DNA of 64,000 nt, from contig NZ_CABPSQ010000002.1 in assembly GCF_902459775.1 (NCBI RefSeq), positions 496,001-560,000 on the forward strand. The letters are read 5' to 3'. A model generated the notes under the pieces. The model was not told where the DNA came from. It did not search any database and saw only the letters and a list, made by a program, of their open reading frames with translations. Numbering within the stretch: position 1 is the stretch's first letter; the number at the start of each line of letters is the position of its first letter. This DNA comes from Pandoraea captiosa. Lineage in GTDB: Bacteria > Pseudomonadota > Gammaproteobacteria > Burkholderiales > Burkholderiaceae. Both the position numbers and the translations under genes were made by a program. Positions 18,584 to 26,945 of this stretch are shown here, in pieces.

Positions 18584-19294
18584 ATGACCCGAGCCACCCT
18601 GCATTACATTGCCGATCCGCTGTGCGGCTGGTGCTATGCCGCCGCACCCCTCGTGCGCGCAGCGCGCGACGTGGCGGGACTTGGCGTGGCGTTTCACGGC
18701 GGCGGCATGATGGCCGGCCCGAACGTGCAGCCGGTCACGCCGCAACTGCGCAACTACGTCATGCCGCACGATCACCGGATCGCCGAGCTGACGGGGCAGC
18801 CGTTCGGCGACGCCTACTTCGACGGATTGCTGTGCGACGGTACCGCCGTCTTCGACTCCGCACCCCCGACCGCCGCCGTGTTGGCAGCCGAAGCGCTGGC
18901 CGCACGCGGGCTCGACATGTTCTCCGCCGTGCAACGCGCCCACTACGTCGACGGCAAGCGCATTGCGGACCGCGATGTGCTGGTCGGCCTCGCTGCGGAC
19001 CTTGGGTTGGATCGCGACGCGTTTTCCACGGCGCTCGATGCGCAAGACGCGGCCGCGCTGATGCAGCACTTCCGCGACAGCCGCAACTGGCTCGCGCGGG
19101 TAGGCGGCAGCGGCTTCCCGACGTTCGTGCTGGACATCGACGGCGAGCTCGAACGGCTCGAACCGGGGCGATACCTCGGCCAGCCCGATGCCTGGCGCGA
19201 CATGCTTCGCGCGCGTTTGCTCGCGGCCCGGTCCGCCGATGCCGCAGGCGGCGCTGCGCTGCCGCAGTGCGGCCCCGACGGCTGCGCGATCTGA
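18584..19294 (+). CDS. DsbA-family (FrnE-like) thiol oxidoreductase
   Basis: Encodes 236 residues from ATG 18584, with GAGGA eight bases upstream. The thioredoxin-fold active site is DPLCGWCYAAAPLV near residue 12, and the cis-Pro region is GGSGFPTFVLDID near 180. There is no signal peptide, so it is cytoplasmic, like FrnE-type enzymes rather than periplasmic DsbA. The C-terminus carries an extra Cys pair (CGPDGCAI) of unknown purpose that could bind metal or form a disulfide. Confidence 0.85.
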   Translation: MTRATLHYIADPLCGWCYAAAPLVRAARDVAGLGVAFHGGGMMAGPNVQPVTPQLRNYVMPHDHRIAELTGQPFGDAYFDGLLCDGTAVFDSAPPTAAVLAAEALAARGLDMFSAVQRAHYVDGKRIADRDVLVGLAADLGLDRDAFSTALDAQDAAALMQHFRDSRNWLARVGGSGFPTFVLDIDGELERLEPGRYLGQPDAWRDMLRARLLAARSADAAGGAALPQCGPDGCAI

Positions 19295-19389
19295 GTGCGC
19301 TGGCCGCCATCTGGTATCCGCGATATCCGATATCCGCCGTTTTCCGAACCCGAACCTTAGTCTTCCCCCTCACCCTCAGGAGAGTCCTG

Positions 19390-20010
19390 ATGAAAGTCGC
19401 ATTGATTGGTATTACCGGCCGCGTGGGTACGCGCGTTGCCGAAGAATTGCTCCAGCGTGGTCACACCGTGACCGGTATCGCGCGTAATCCCGAGCGCGTC
19501 GAACCCGAGCAAGGGCTCACGGTCGTCAAGGGCGACGCGTCCGATCCGTCGTCGCTCGCGCCGCTGCTCGCCGGTCACGATGCGGTCATCAGCGCGGGCC
19601 GATTCGTCTCGATGGATGCCGCCAAGCTGATCGACGCCGTCGAGCGCGCGGGCGTGCCGCGTCTGCTGGTCGTGGGTGGGGCGGGAAGTCTGGAGGTCGC
19701 GCCGGGCAAGGCACTCATCGACACGCCGGAGTTTCCGGACGCCTACAAGCCGGAAGCGAGCGCGGGTCGCGTGTTCCTGGATGTCCTGCGCGCGCAGCCG
19801 AAAGACTCGCCGCTGAACTGGACGTTCCTGTCGCCGTCGGCGCTGTTCGAACCGGGCGAGCGCACCGGCAAGTTCCGTATCGGTGCCGACGCCCTGCTCG
19901 TGGACGCCAACGGCAAAAGCTGGATTTCGATGGAAGACTTCGCGATCGCGCTGGTCGACGAACTCGAGAAGAACCAGCATCCGCGTGCGCGTTTCACGGT
20001 CGGCTACTGA
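19390..20010 (+). CDS. NAD(P)-binding SDR-like oxidoreductase
   Basis: Encodes 206 residues. The glycine-rich motif VALIGITGRVGTRVAEELLQ is at the very N-terminus. It is followed by IARNPERV and the short atypical-SDR pattern LLVVGGAGSLEV seen in YwnB/NmrA-like NAD(P)H-binding proteins. These proteins act as small reductases or redox sensors. It lies 95 bp after the DsbA-like gene on the same strand, which suggests a thiol/redox pair under the divergent LysR regulator. Confidence 0.85.
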   Translation: MKVALIGITGRVGTRVAEELLQRGHTVTGIARNPERVEPEQGLTVVKGDASDPSSLAPLLAGHDAVISAGRFVSMDAAKLIDAVERAGVPRLLVVGGAGSLEVAPGKALIDTPEFPDAYKPEASAGRVFLDVLRAQPKDSPLNWTFLSPSALFEPGERTGKFRIGADALLVDANGKSWISMEDFAIALVDELEKNQHPRARFTVGY

Positions 20011-20045
20011 GCGGTATGCCTGGCGTGTGCGTCGCGTGTGCCTGA

Positions 20046-20702
20046 TCAGCGTGCCTGCCGGAAGGTGAGGTTGTACCGTACGGCCTGAGCGTCGAAGCTG
20101 CCTTCGACGCTCGCAATGCCGTGATAGACGAGTCGCGACGGCCCGCCCCACACCACGACATCGCCCGGCTCCAGCCGCACGCGACGCGTGCGATCGCCGC
20201 GTTGCAAACCGCCCCACAGGAAGACCGCGGGCAATCCCAGCGACACCGACACGATCGGTGCGCCCAACTCGCGTTCGTCGCGATCCTGATGCAATGTCAG
20301 TCGCGCGTCGAGCGTGTAACGGTTGATGAGGCAGGCGTCAGGCGTGAAGTCGCGATACCCGGCCGCGTCCGCCGCCTCACGGGCCAGCGCTAAGAACGAC
20401 GCAGGCATGGCAGGCCAGGGCTGCTTCGAGAGCGGATCGTGTGTGCCGTAGCGATAGCCCATCCTGTCGCTGATCCATCCCACCTCCCCGCAATTGGTCA
20501 TCGCGACCGACATGCGCTTGCCGCCCGGCGTCAGCCAGTGCCGTAACGGCGCTTGTGCGATCACCGCGTCGATATCGGCTTGCAACACGGCCAGACGCGA
20601 ACGCGCGAAGCCGCGCAACACGAACGCGCCCGGACCCAGCGTGTCGGCGTGCGGATTCGCGATGTCGTCAGTGGTGTGATTGCCGAAGAGGTCGAGCGTC
20701 AT
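20046..20702 (-). CDS. alkB: Alpha-ketoglutarate-dependent DNA dioxygenase AlkB
   Basis: Encodes 218 residues. AlkB removes methyl groups from 1-methyladenine and 3-methylcytosine by Fe(II)/2-oxoglutarate oxidation. The iron-binding HxD is in LTLHQDRDERELGAPIVSVS, the distal His is in RLVYHGIASV, and the 2OG-binding Arg pair is in VRYNLTFRQAR at the C-terminus. MTNCGEVGWISDRMGYRY is a typical substrate-binding stretch. It is the last gene of an ada/oxygenase/alkB operon, 35 bp after the middle gene. Confidence 0.96.
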   Translation of the reverse strand: MTLDLFGNHTTDDIANPHADTLGPGAFVLRGFARSRLAVLQADIDAVIAQAPLRHWLTPGGKRMSVAMTNCGEVGWISDRMGYRYGTHDPLSKQPWPAMPASFLALAREAADAAGYRDFTPDACLINRYTLDARLTLHQDRDERELGAPIVSVSLGLPAVFLWGGLQRGDRTRRVRLEPGDVVVWGGPSRLVYHGIASVEGSFDAQAVRYNLTFRQAR

Positions 20703-20737
20703 AGGGGTTACGTGGGTGGCGACCGGCGCAGCACAGG

Positions 20738-21553
20738 TCAGGTCGCGTCGTGCAGGATCACGCCGAGCGTATGCCGATGGCCGCTGCGCACGCGACTCAC
20801 GCCGTGTCGCATGTTGACCCGATACACGCCACGCGTGCCGTTTACCGGACGATGATGCACGGCGAACACCACGGCGTCGCCGCGGGTGAGCGGCACCACT
20901 TCGGCGCGTGACTGCATCCGGGGGCGCTGCTCGGTCAGTACGAACTCGCCGCCCGTGAAGTCCTCACCGGGTTGCGAAAGCAGAACCGCGACCTGCAACG
21001 GGAAGACGTGTTCCCCATAGAGGTCCTGATGCAGGCAATTGTAATCGCCCGCTTCGTAGCGCAACAGCAACGGGGTCGGGCGGCGCTGGCCGGCGTCGTG
21101 ACACTGTGCGAGATAGGCGCGATGCGTCGACGGGTATTGCGTCGCGACGCCCATCGCCTTGTGCCAACGGTGTGCGATACCGCGCAGCGGCCCGTAGAAG
21201 GCCTCGCGCAGGTCGGCCACGAGCGACGGCAGCGGGTAGGCGAAGTACTGGTATTCCCCCTGTCCGAAGCCGTAACGCGCCATCACGATCCGGCTGCGAA
21301 ACCGCTCGGACGTCGGCGTGGTGCCGCCGCGTCCGGTCTCCGTTCCCGCTTCCGTTCCCGCTTCCGTCCCCGCTTCCGTCCCGCTCTGCGTTGTTAGCCC
21401 GTCGTCGTACATCTCGCGAAGCGCGGCGCACTCTGCGGCGTCGAGCAATCGGGGAATCCGCGCGGCCCCGAAGCCGTTGAGTTCGTCTTCGAGCGCAGGC
21501 CAATCCAGCGAGGCGACGCGAGACGCAACCGTTGTGGGCACGCGCGCATTCAT
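20738..21553 (-). CDS. 2OG-Fe(II) oxygenase of the alkylation-response operon
   Basis: Encodes 271 residues. The 2OG-Fe(II) fold is indicated by NCLHQDLYGEHVFPLQVAVL (HxD), FTGGEFVLTEQRPRMQ, VHHRPVNGTRGVYRVNMRHG and the C-terminal His and Arg residues. It resembles the prolyl-4-hydroxylase-type oxygenases found beside ada and alkB in Burkholderiales. Its substrate (DNA, RNA or protein) is not established. The start ATG overlaps the ada stop (ATGA), so translation is coupled. Residues about 57-73 are a GTEA repeat encoded by 12-bp units. Confidence 0.85.
   Translation of the reverse strand: MNARVPTTVASRVASLDWPALEDELNGFGAARIPRLLDAAECAALREMYDDGLTTQSGTEAGTEAGTEAGTETGRGGTTPTSERFRSRIVMARYGFGQGEYQYFAYPLPSLVADLREAFYGPLRGIAHRWHKAMGVATQYPSTHRAYLAQCHDAGQRRPTPLLLRYEAGDYNCLHQDLYGEHVFPLQVAVLLSQPGEDFTGGEFVLTEQRPRMQSRAEVVPLTRGDAVVFAVHHRPVNGTRGVYRVNMRHGVSRVRSGHRHTLGVILHDAT
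21341..21388. repeat. 12-bp tandem repeat in the 2OG oxygenase linker
   Basis: Four in-frame 12-base units (CCGCTTCCGT plus two bases) encode the repeated Gly-Thr-Glu-Ala linker. Length variation would leave the reading frame intact. Confidence 0.75.
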
Positions 21554-22845
21554 CGCTTCCCCTTCGTCACGGTGTCGCCGGGTGCCGGGGCCTCTCGGGC
21601 CACTCGGGCCACTCGGGCTTCCGGGGCTTCTGTAGCTTCCCGCTCCTGCGAGAGCAGCGCGCGTTTGCGCTCGACACCCCAGCGGTAGCCCGAGACGGCG
21701 CCGTCGTTTCGCACGATGCGGTGGCAAGGAATCGCCACGGCCAACGTGTTCGACGCACACGCCTGCGCAACGGCGCGCACGGCGCGTGGTGCGCCGATGC
21801 GCTCGGCGATCTGCGCGTAGCTCGCCGTCTCGCCGGCGGGGACGTCGCGCAACGCTTGCCATACGCGCTGCTGGAACGCCGTGCCGCGCACGTCCAGCGG
21901 TAGCGACAGACCGATGTGCGGCGACTCGACGAAACCCACCACTTGCGCAACCCAGCGCTCGAACCCGGCATCGGCGCCGACGAGTTCGGCGTGCGGGAAG
22001 CGGTCCTGCAACTCGCGCACGAGGATGTCCGGATCGTCGCCCAGCGAAATGGCGCACAGGCCGCGCGACGTGGCCGCGACCAGCAGTGCGCCGAGTGAAC
22101 ATTGCGCAACGGCGAAACGGATCGATTCGGCCTTGCCGCCCGCGCGGAATGCGGCGGGCTTCATGCCGAGCAGGGCGTCCGACTTGGCGTAGAAGCGTCC
22201 GTTGGAGTTGAAGCCGGCGTCGTAGTAGGCGGACGTGACGCTGGGTGCCGCCGGCAACGCATCGCGCACGCGCTCGGCACGGCGGGCGTTCGCATAGGCG
22301 CGCGGGGTGACGCCCGTCACAGAGCGGAACAGCCGGTGGAAGTAATGCGGGCTGAGGCCGGCTTCGTTCGCGAGCGTTTCCAGCGTCGGTGGCACGTCGG
22401 CCGCCTCGATACGGCGACAGGCCGCTGTCACCAGCGCAGCGTGACGCGTATCCATTGCACCCTCCGCACCCTGGTCTGGCTTGCACCGCTTGCAGGGACG
22501 AAAGCCTGCGCGCTCGGCGGCTGCCCTATCCGCGTGGAAGGTGACGTTCTCACGGCGCGCGAGCCTCGCGCCGCACGAAGGGCGGCAGTAAACACCGGTC
22601 GTGCGCACGGAGTAGAAGAATGCGCCGTCCGCCTGCTTGTCGCGCGCGGTGACGGCGGCCCACTTGGCGTCGTCGCTGGCGTAACGCGAGTGGGCCGAAT
22701 GGGCCGAGTGGGCCGAGTGGGCAGAGTGTGGCGGATGAGATGGCGACGGCCCCTGCGCAGGCGCGTGCGCCGTCTCCCGATGCGAGTCGGCAATGTCGCT
22801 GCGCTGGGTGGACGCACGTTTGGCGGTCATGGTCTGGGAATGCAT
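21550..22845 (-). CDS. ada: Ada: bifunctional regulator / O6-methylguanine-DNA methyltransferase
   Basis: Encodes 431 residues. The N-terminal zinc/methyl-acceptor domain has four Cys (TTGVYCRPSCGARLARRENV and FRPCKRCKPD). An AraC helix-turn-helix follows (NEAGLSPHYFHRLFRSVTGV). The C-terminal methyltransferase has the acceptor Cys in AIPCHRIVRNDGAVSGYRWG. Ada repairs methylphosphotriesters and O6-methylguanine and, once methylated, activates its regulon. It heads the operon with the 2OG oxygenase and alkB. The N-terminal linker holds a Ser-Ala-His repeat and the C-terminus an Arg-Val-Ala repeat, both encoded by 9-bp units. Confidence 0.96.
   Translation of the reverse strand: MHSQTMTAKRASTQRSDIADSHRETAHAPAQGPSPSHPPHSAHSAHSAHSAHSRYASDDAKWAAVTARDKQADGAFFYSVRTTGVYCRPSCGARLARRENVTFHADRAAAERAGFRPCKRCKPDQGAEGAMDTRHAALVTAACRRIEAADVPPTLETLANEAGLSPHYFHRLFRSVTGVTPRAYANARRAERVRDALPAAPSVTSAYYDAGFNSNGRFYAKSDALLGMKPAAFRAGGKAESIRFAVAQCSLGALLVAATSRGLCAISLGDDPDILVRELQDRFPHAELVGADAGFERWVAQVVGFVESPHIGLSLPLDVRGTAFQQRVWQALRDVPAGETASYAQIAERIGAPRAVRAVAQACASNTLAVAIPCHRIVRNDGAVSGYRWGVERKRALLSQEREATEAPEARVARVAREAPAPGDTVTKGKR
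22690..22728. repeat. 9-bp tandem repeat in the ada N-terminal linker
   Basis: Four near-identical units of GTGGGCCGA type encode Ser-Ala-His repeats ahead of the zinc domain, in a region that is not conserved in Ada proteins. Confidence 0.75.
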
Positions 22846-22917
22846 CACGAGGGTCTCCCGATGGCTGATGACTAGCCTTCAGTCTAGGGAGAGAGGTGTG
22901 ACGCTGCGCTCCGTTTC

Positions 22918-22930
22918 TTGCTATCGAATT
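22918..22930 (-). promoter_or_regulatory. Candidate Ada box upstream of ada
   Basis: On the minus strand the site reads AAT-TCGATA-GCAA. That matches the AAT-N6-GCAA spacing described for methyl-Ada binding, about 70-85 bases before the ada start. A TAGACT at 22882-22887 could be the -10. Confidence 0.4.
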
Positions 22931-22998
22931 CGACGTCTGTGGCGAACGTGCTTCAAAGGAACAAGGGCTCAAGCGAACAAGGGCGTGAGTGCCGTGGG

Positions 22999-23988
22999 TC
23001 AGACGCCCGGCGGCATGGTCGTGCCGAGCTTTGCCGCGAGACTCATCACCATCACCAGCACCAATGCCTCGATGGCGACGACACGCGCGAATGCCGACGT
23101 GTCCAGCGGCGTCTCACCGGTATCGAGCGCCAGTCGCGGCAGAAAATGCCAGCGGTTCCACGCGCCCAGCATCGCAGCACAGGCCACGAGCACCAGTTTC
23201 GTCACGAGCCACGCCAGATAAGGCCCATTCTGCGCTGAAAACCATAGCGATGCGTTCTCGCCGAGCGTGCGCCACGCGTTGAACGCCCCGGTAACGAGGG
23301 CGACGACCATGGCCAGCGTTGCGACGGACGACAGCCGATCGCCGTAAGCGGCGCGCGCGCCGACCGGCCAGTGACGCCATCCGGGAATCGCGCATCCGGC
23401 CACGAGCAGCGCGCCGGTCCACGACGCCGCCGCTGCCACGTGAAGCGTATGCACGCCGATGGCGAGCCACGGCATGGCGGCATCGGCGGCGTGGCCGGTA
23501 CTCGCCCGTCCCAGCGCAAGGACGAGTGCGCCGGCCGCATAGACCCAGCGGGCGTATCGTTCCTGAAGATGCTCGCGACGGTGATGCCGGTCACGGGGAT
23601 CGTCCGCGATGGGCATGACGGCGCGCAGCCGCCGTCGTGCGTCGTACCACGCCCATGCACCCGCACACAGCAAGGCCGCACCCAGTCCGGCGACCCACTG
23701 CGCACGCCCGTAATGGGTTTGCGTGAGCACCAGCCACACGTCGGAGGCCATTGCGGACGAGGTTTCCCAGTCGCCGCCGGTCATGGCTTCCGTGCTCGCC
23801 AGCACGTAGGCGAGCCATGCGAGCACCGCCAGTCCCGCCGCAAATGCCGGAAGGACGCGCAGCGTGAGGCCGCGCTTGACCGCATGCGGGCTGCGAAGCA
23901 GCAACACGCCGAGCGCGAGCGCCAGGGCGAGATTCAACAGGCCCGCCGTCGCCGGCTGCCACGTTCCGGCCGCCAGATCGGCCGACAT
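22999..23988 (-). CDS. copD: CopD-family copper transport membrane protein
   Basis: Encodes 329 residues with about eight membrane segments, as in CopD/PcoD inner-membrane proteins that move copper into the cell or help periplasmic copper handling. Conserved His lie in the membrane region (AIGVHTLHVAAAASWTGALL). The start overlaps the copC stop by one base (TGATG), so the two genes are translationally coupled and form a copCD operon. Confidence 0.9.
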   Translation of the reverse strand: MSADLAAGTWQPATAGLLNLALALALGVLLLRSPHAVKRGLTLRVLPAFAAGLAVLAWLAYVLASTEAMTGGDWETSSAMASDVWLVLTQTHYGRAQWVAGLGAALLCAGAWAWYDARRRLRAVMPIADDPRDRHHRREHLQERYARWVYAAGALVLALGRASTGHAADAAMPWLAIGVHTLHVAAAASWTGALLVAGCAIPGWRHWPVGARAAYGDRLSSVATLAMVVALVTGAFNAWRTLGENASLWFSAQNGPYLAWLVTKLVLVACAAMLGAWNRWHFLPRLALDTGETPLDTSAFARVVAIEALVLVMVMSLAAKLGTTMPPGV

Positions 23989-24407
23989 CACTTCACGGTG
24001 AACTTGAAGCTGCCTTGGGTGCGATGGCCGTCGCTGGCCACGGCGACCCAGTTCGCCTGATAGTCGCCTGCCGCCAATGCGGGAACGCTCAGGGTGAGGG
24101 TCTTGCGAGCGGCGTCGAGTTCGGGTTTCGCGTTGGTGACGGCCTTGCCTTTGGCATCCACCACGGTGAGCTTCGAGAGCGCGCCTTCGAGCACCGAGTC
24201 GAACGTCACGCGCACCGCCCGGGGCGCTTCGACCGTGGCTTGTGCGGCGGGCTCGCTCGACGTCACGTGCGCGTGGGCCCAGGCGCCTTGCGAGATGCTG
24301 GACAGGCCGATGGCTGCGGCCACGGCGAGGCCCTGCGTCGCGCGACGCAGCAGACCGGTGGCACGCGACGCGTGGGCGTCGTGGAAGGCTTTCTTGGGAG
24401 TGCGCAT
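23988..24407 (-). CDS. copC: CopC-family periplasmic copper-binding protein
   Basis: Encodes 139 residues. A signal peptide ends at GAWA, and the mature protein begins HAHVTSSEPAA, where the N-terminal His is the classic Cu(II) ligand. The seven-stranded CopC beta-barrel is recognisable (VRVTFDSVLEGALSKLTVVD, AGDYQANWVAVASDGH, QGSFKFTVK). It delivers copper to or from CopD. It lies about 350 bp from the palindromic promoter of the divergent COG0523 operon. Confidence 0.93.
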   Translation of the reverse strand: MRTPKKAFHDAHASRATGLLRRATQGLAVAAAIGLSSISQGAWAHAHVTSSEPAAQATVEAPRAVRVTFDSVLEGALSKLTVVDAKGKAVTNAKPELDAARKTLTLSVPALAAGDYQANWVAVASDGHRTQGSFKFTVK

Positions 24408-24753
24408 ATCGGGTTGGACTCAGAAAAAACGGGGATATCGTTGCGACGTCATCGACCGGACGCCGGGAAAACAAGAAGGAAGAACCTGTCGCTCACCCGT
24501 GAAGCGGGACATCCGACGATGCCGTCGTTCACGCGAGTCGCGCCGCTCGTGAAGTATCGCAGACCTTGCAGACCGGCGCAGCCGCGCGCCAGTTCCCACG
24601 GCGTGCAAGGCCGTGGCAAACGATGGCGGCAGGCGGTGGCAGGGGGTGTTAGCACGTGGTGCTGGCAAGCGGTCGCCACGGTTCCCTCGCCGTGCGGCGC
24701 GCGATTGCGCTGGGACGCAAAAGGAGGGAATGCCGGGAAACGTGTCGGGTATG
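24408..24753. other. Intergenic leader of copCD
   Basis: This is a non-coding stretch between copC and the palindromes of the divergent operon. It should contain the copCD promoter. No CueR- or CopR-like site was recognised. It shows only loose direct repeats such as GCAGACC at about 24559-24574. Confidence 0.5.
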
Positions 24754-24768
24754 TGCAACTGAGTTGCA
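24754..24768. promoter_or_regulatory. Operator copy 1, TGCAAC-N3-GTTGCA
   Basis: TGCAACTGAGTTGCA is a perfect palindrome around one base. Its right half overlaps the predicted -35 element at 24764-24769. Confidence 0.7.
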
Positions 24769-24792
24769 AATTCGGAATGGTCGCCGTATCAT
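24764..24792 (+). promoter_or_regulatory. Predicted sigma-70 promoter of the COG0523 operon
   Basis: TTGCAA (24764-24769) and TATCAT (24787-24792) are separated by exactly 17 bases. The start site would fall near 24800, giving a leader of about 370 nt before the GTPase gene. Confidence 0.6.
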
Positions 24793-24802
24793 CGCGCATT
24801 AT

Positions 24803-24817
24803 TGCAACTTGGTTGCA
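24803..24817. promoter_or_regulatory. Operator copy 2, TGCAAC-N3-GTTGCA
   Basis: TGCAACTTGGTTGCA has the same half-sites as copy 1 and its centre is 49 bp away. It sits just after the predicted start site, as expected for repression. Confidence 0.7.
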
Positions 24818-25173
24818 TTATGCGTTTGCGAACGATGCTGCCGGCGACAGCGACGGAAGCCCTCGGCTCCCGCATGTGTCGTCGATCCCGGCGGTGACGT
24901 TCGGCTCCCGCCTTGCGATGTCCTCGATAGCCGCGATGGTCGCGATGGTCACGATGATCGATAAGCGGCTGACATCGCCATGAATGCGCGCCGACGCGCC
25001 AGCCTGTGGCGTGGTATCGCGCCGGTCCCCCCGACGGCGCGCACTGACGGCGTCACGGTCCGCCGTACCGGTTATCCCAGGCCCCGGTGCAGCGGAACCC
25101 GCCTCAGTGTGGGTGACGTCGGCGCGCATCCTTCGGGCGAAGACCTGCCCCTGAAACACAGGACTTAGATGTC
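24818..25173 (+). other. Long untranslated leader of the COG0523 operon
   Basis: About 355 bases separate the second palindrome from the start codon. No convincing gene is present. The segment 25060-25160 is rich in potential hairpins and ends in CGAAGACCTGCC, which recalls the 3' conserved end of cobalamin riboswitches. The other conserved blocks of that riboswitch were not found, so the identity is open. Confidence 0.35.
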
Positions 25174-26451
25174 ATGACTCATCCCTTTTCGAATTCCGCT
25201 GCCGGCGATGCCGTCAGTGCCGGCGATCGCCGTCTGCCCGTCACCGTCCTCTCCGGTTTTCTCGGCGCAGGCAAAACCACGCTGCTCAACCACGTGTTGC
25301 GCAATCGCGAAGGCTTGCGCGTAGCCGTGCTCGTGAACGACATGAGCGAAGTCAACATCGACGCCTCGTTCGTCGAGCGCGGGGCGATCAACGCGGGGGC
25401 GGCGCTCTCGCGCACCGAAGAGCGTCTGGTCGAGATGAGCAATGGGTGCATCTGCTGCACGCTGCGCGAAGACCTGCTCATCGCCGTGCGCGAACTCGCG
25501 CAGGACGGCCGCTTCGACTATCTGCTCATCGAGTCCACGGGCATTGCCGAGCCGATGCCGGTGGCGGCGACCTTCGAGTTCCGTGACGAGGCAGGACAGT
25601 CGCTCGCCGACGTCGCGCGCCTCGACACCATGGTGACGGTCGTCGATGCGCTGCACGTGCTTCAGGATTTCAACGGACTGGATACGCTTGCAGAGCGCGG
25701 CGAGGTCGCGGGCGAGGAGGATGAGCGCCGTCTGGCGGAATTGCTGACCGAACAGATCGAATTCGCCGATGTGGTGGTGGTGAGCAAGGTGGATTGCGTC
25801 GACGCGCTCCAGCTCGACGCCGTCAGGGCCCTCATCACCGGTCTGAATCCGTCGGCCAAAATCGTGCTCGGCGAGCGCGGACAAGTGCCGCTGAACGAAG
25901 TCCTGGGCACCGGCCGATTCGATCCGGATCGTGCGGAGCAAATGGCCGGTTGGGCGCAGGCGCTTGCCGGCGATCATGCGTCCGAAGCCGATACCTTCGG
26001 CGTGACGAGCTTCGTGCTGCGCCAGCGCGAGCCGATGCACCCGGCGCGCTTTGCGTCATTCATGTCGATGCCGTTCGAGGGGCTGATTCGCGCGAAGGGT
26101 TACGTATGGGCGGCAAACCGTCCGGCGTGGGCGCTGGCATACTCGCGCGCCGGCAACACGGCAACGCTCGAAGGCGTGGGGCAATGGTGGGCAGCGGCAG
26201 ACCCCGAGCACTGGCCGCCGGAAGGCGATCCGCAACGCGCGGCGATCGAATCGAACTGGGAAGCCCCTTGGGGCGACCGTATCAACGAAGTCGTGTTCAT
26301 CGGTCGGGCGCTGGACCGCGACGCCATCGAAAAGGCGTTTCGGGCGTGTCGCCTGAGCGTGGCCGAACTCGCGCAGGGGGATGCGGCGTGGCGTGACGCG
26401 GCGCATGCCCTGCCATTGGAAATGCCGGAAGCGGCCGACGTTGGCGCATGA
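25174..26451 (+). CDS. COG0523 GTP-binding metallochaperone
   Basis: Encodes 425 residues. The P-loop is [17 protein letters not shown] near residue 27. The metal-binding CxCC motif is [14 protein letters not shown], and the G-domain continues with [17 protein letters not shown]. The CobW C-terminal domain spans about 300-410. Members insert or deliver zinc or cobalt to client proteins. The long form next to a pterin-synthase paralogue resembles the zinc-starvation subgroup. The palindromic promoter and the overlapping QueD-like gene support a metal-responsive operon. Confidence 0.9.
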   Translation: MTHPFSNSAAGDAVSAGDRRLPVTVLSGFLGAGKTTLLNHVLRNREGLRVAVLVNDMSEVNIDASFVERGAINAGAALSRTEERLVEMSNGCICCTLREDLLIAVRELAQDGRFDYLLIESTGIAEPMPVAATFEFRDEAGQSLADVARLDTMVTVVDALHVLQDFNGLDTLAERGEVAGEEDERRLAELLTEQIEFADVVVVSKVDCVDALQLDAVRALITGLNPSAKIVLGERGQVPLNEVLGTGRFDPDRAEQMAGWAQALAGDHASEADTFGVTSFVLRQREPMHPARFASFMSMPFEGLIRAKGYVWAANRPAWALAYSRAGNTATLEGVGQWWAAADPEHWPPEGDPQRAAIESNWEAPWGDRINEVVFIGRALDRDAIEKAFRACRLSVAELAQGDAAWRDAAHALPLEMPEAADVGA

Positions 26452-26945
26452 GCGGCGGGCGTCGACAAAAATCGGCACTGGCAGGTGAGCCGTCGATGAA
26501 GCTACCGACGGGACGAGCGGCGTCGCGCAGCACGCGCGAGCATGCGCTGGGCGAGACACGTGCGCAGTTTACGCTCTCGCGCAGCTTCGTGTTCGAAGCG
26601 GCGCACACGCTGGTCCGGCGCGACATCGATCCGCCGAGTATCGACGCGAGCCGCCGGATTCACGGTCACAGCTACCGCGCCACGGTGGAAATCACCGGCG
26701 TGCCGACGGGCGAGTCGGGCATGGTGATCGACCTCGCACGGCTCGACGGCGTGCTCTCGCAGATCAGCGATCGGCTCGATCATCGTTTGCTCGACGACGT
26801 GGCCGGACTCGGCCCCGCCACCCTGGAAAACCTGTGTGTGTTCATCTGGCGCGCGCTCGCGCCGCAGTTGGTCGGCCTGTCGCGCGTGACGGTCGGCCGC
26901 GACGCGCGAGGTGACGCCTGTTCGCTTTCCATGCGCGATGCATGA
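26448..26945 (+). CDS. 6-pyruvoyl-tetrahydropterin synthase/QueD-like protein, catalytic Cys replaced
   Basis: Encodes 165 residues; the start overlaps the COG0523 stop (ATGA), and a later ATG at 26496 is possible. The zinc His set is present (FEAAHTL and [13 protein letters not shown]), as is the LDHRLLDD motif. At the position of the catalytic Cys four residues before HGH there is a Ser (SRRIHGH). The usual C-terminal VxET glutamate region reads VTVGRDA. By eye this is a QueD2-like paralogue with altered chemistry. It may serve as a client or low-zinc substitute for the adjacent metallochaperone. Confidence 0.8.
   Translation: MSGGRRQKSALAGEPSMKLPTGRAASRSTREHALGETRAQFTLSRSFVFEAAHTLVRRDIDPPSIDASRRIHGHSYRATVEITGVPTGESGMVIDLARLDGVLSQISDRLDHRLLDDVAGLGPATLENLCVFIWRALAPQLVGLSRVTVGRDARGDACSLSMRDA

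Noticed and set aside
24980-25168. 62-codon frame in the COG0523 leader as an upstream gene
   Set aside because: It is Arg/Pro-rich with no credible ribosome site. It more likely reflects random coding potential in a long leader.
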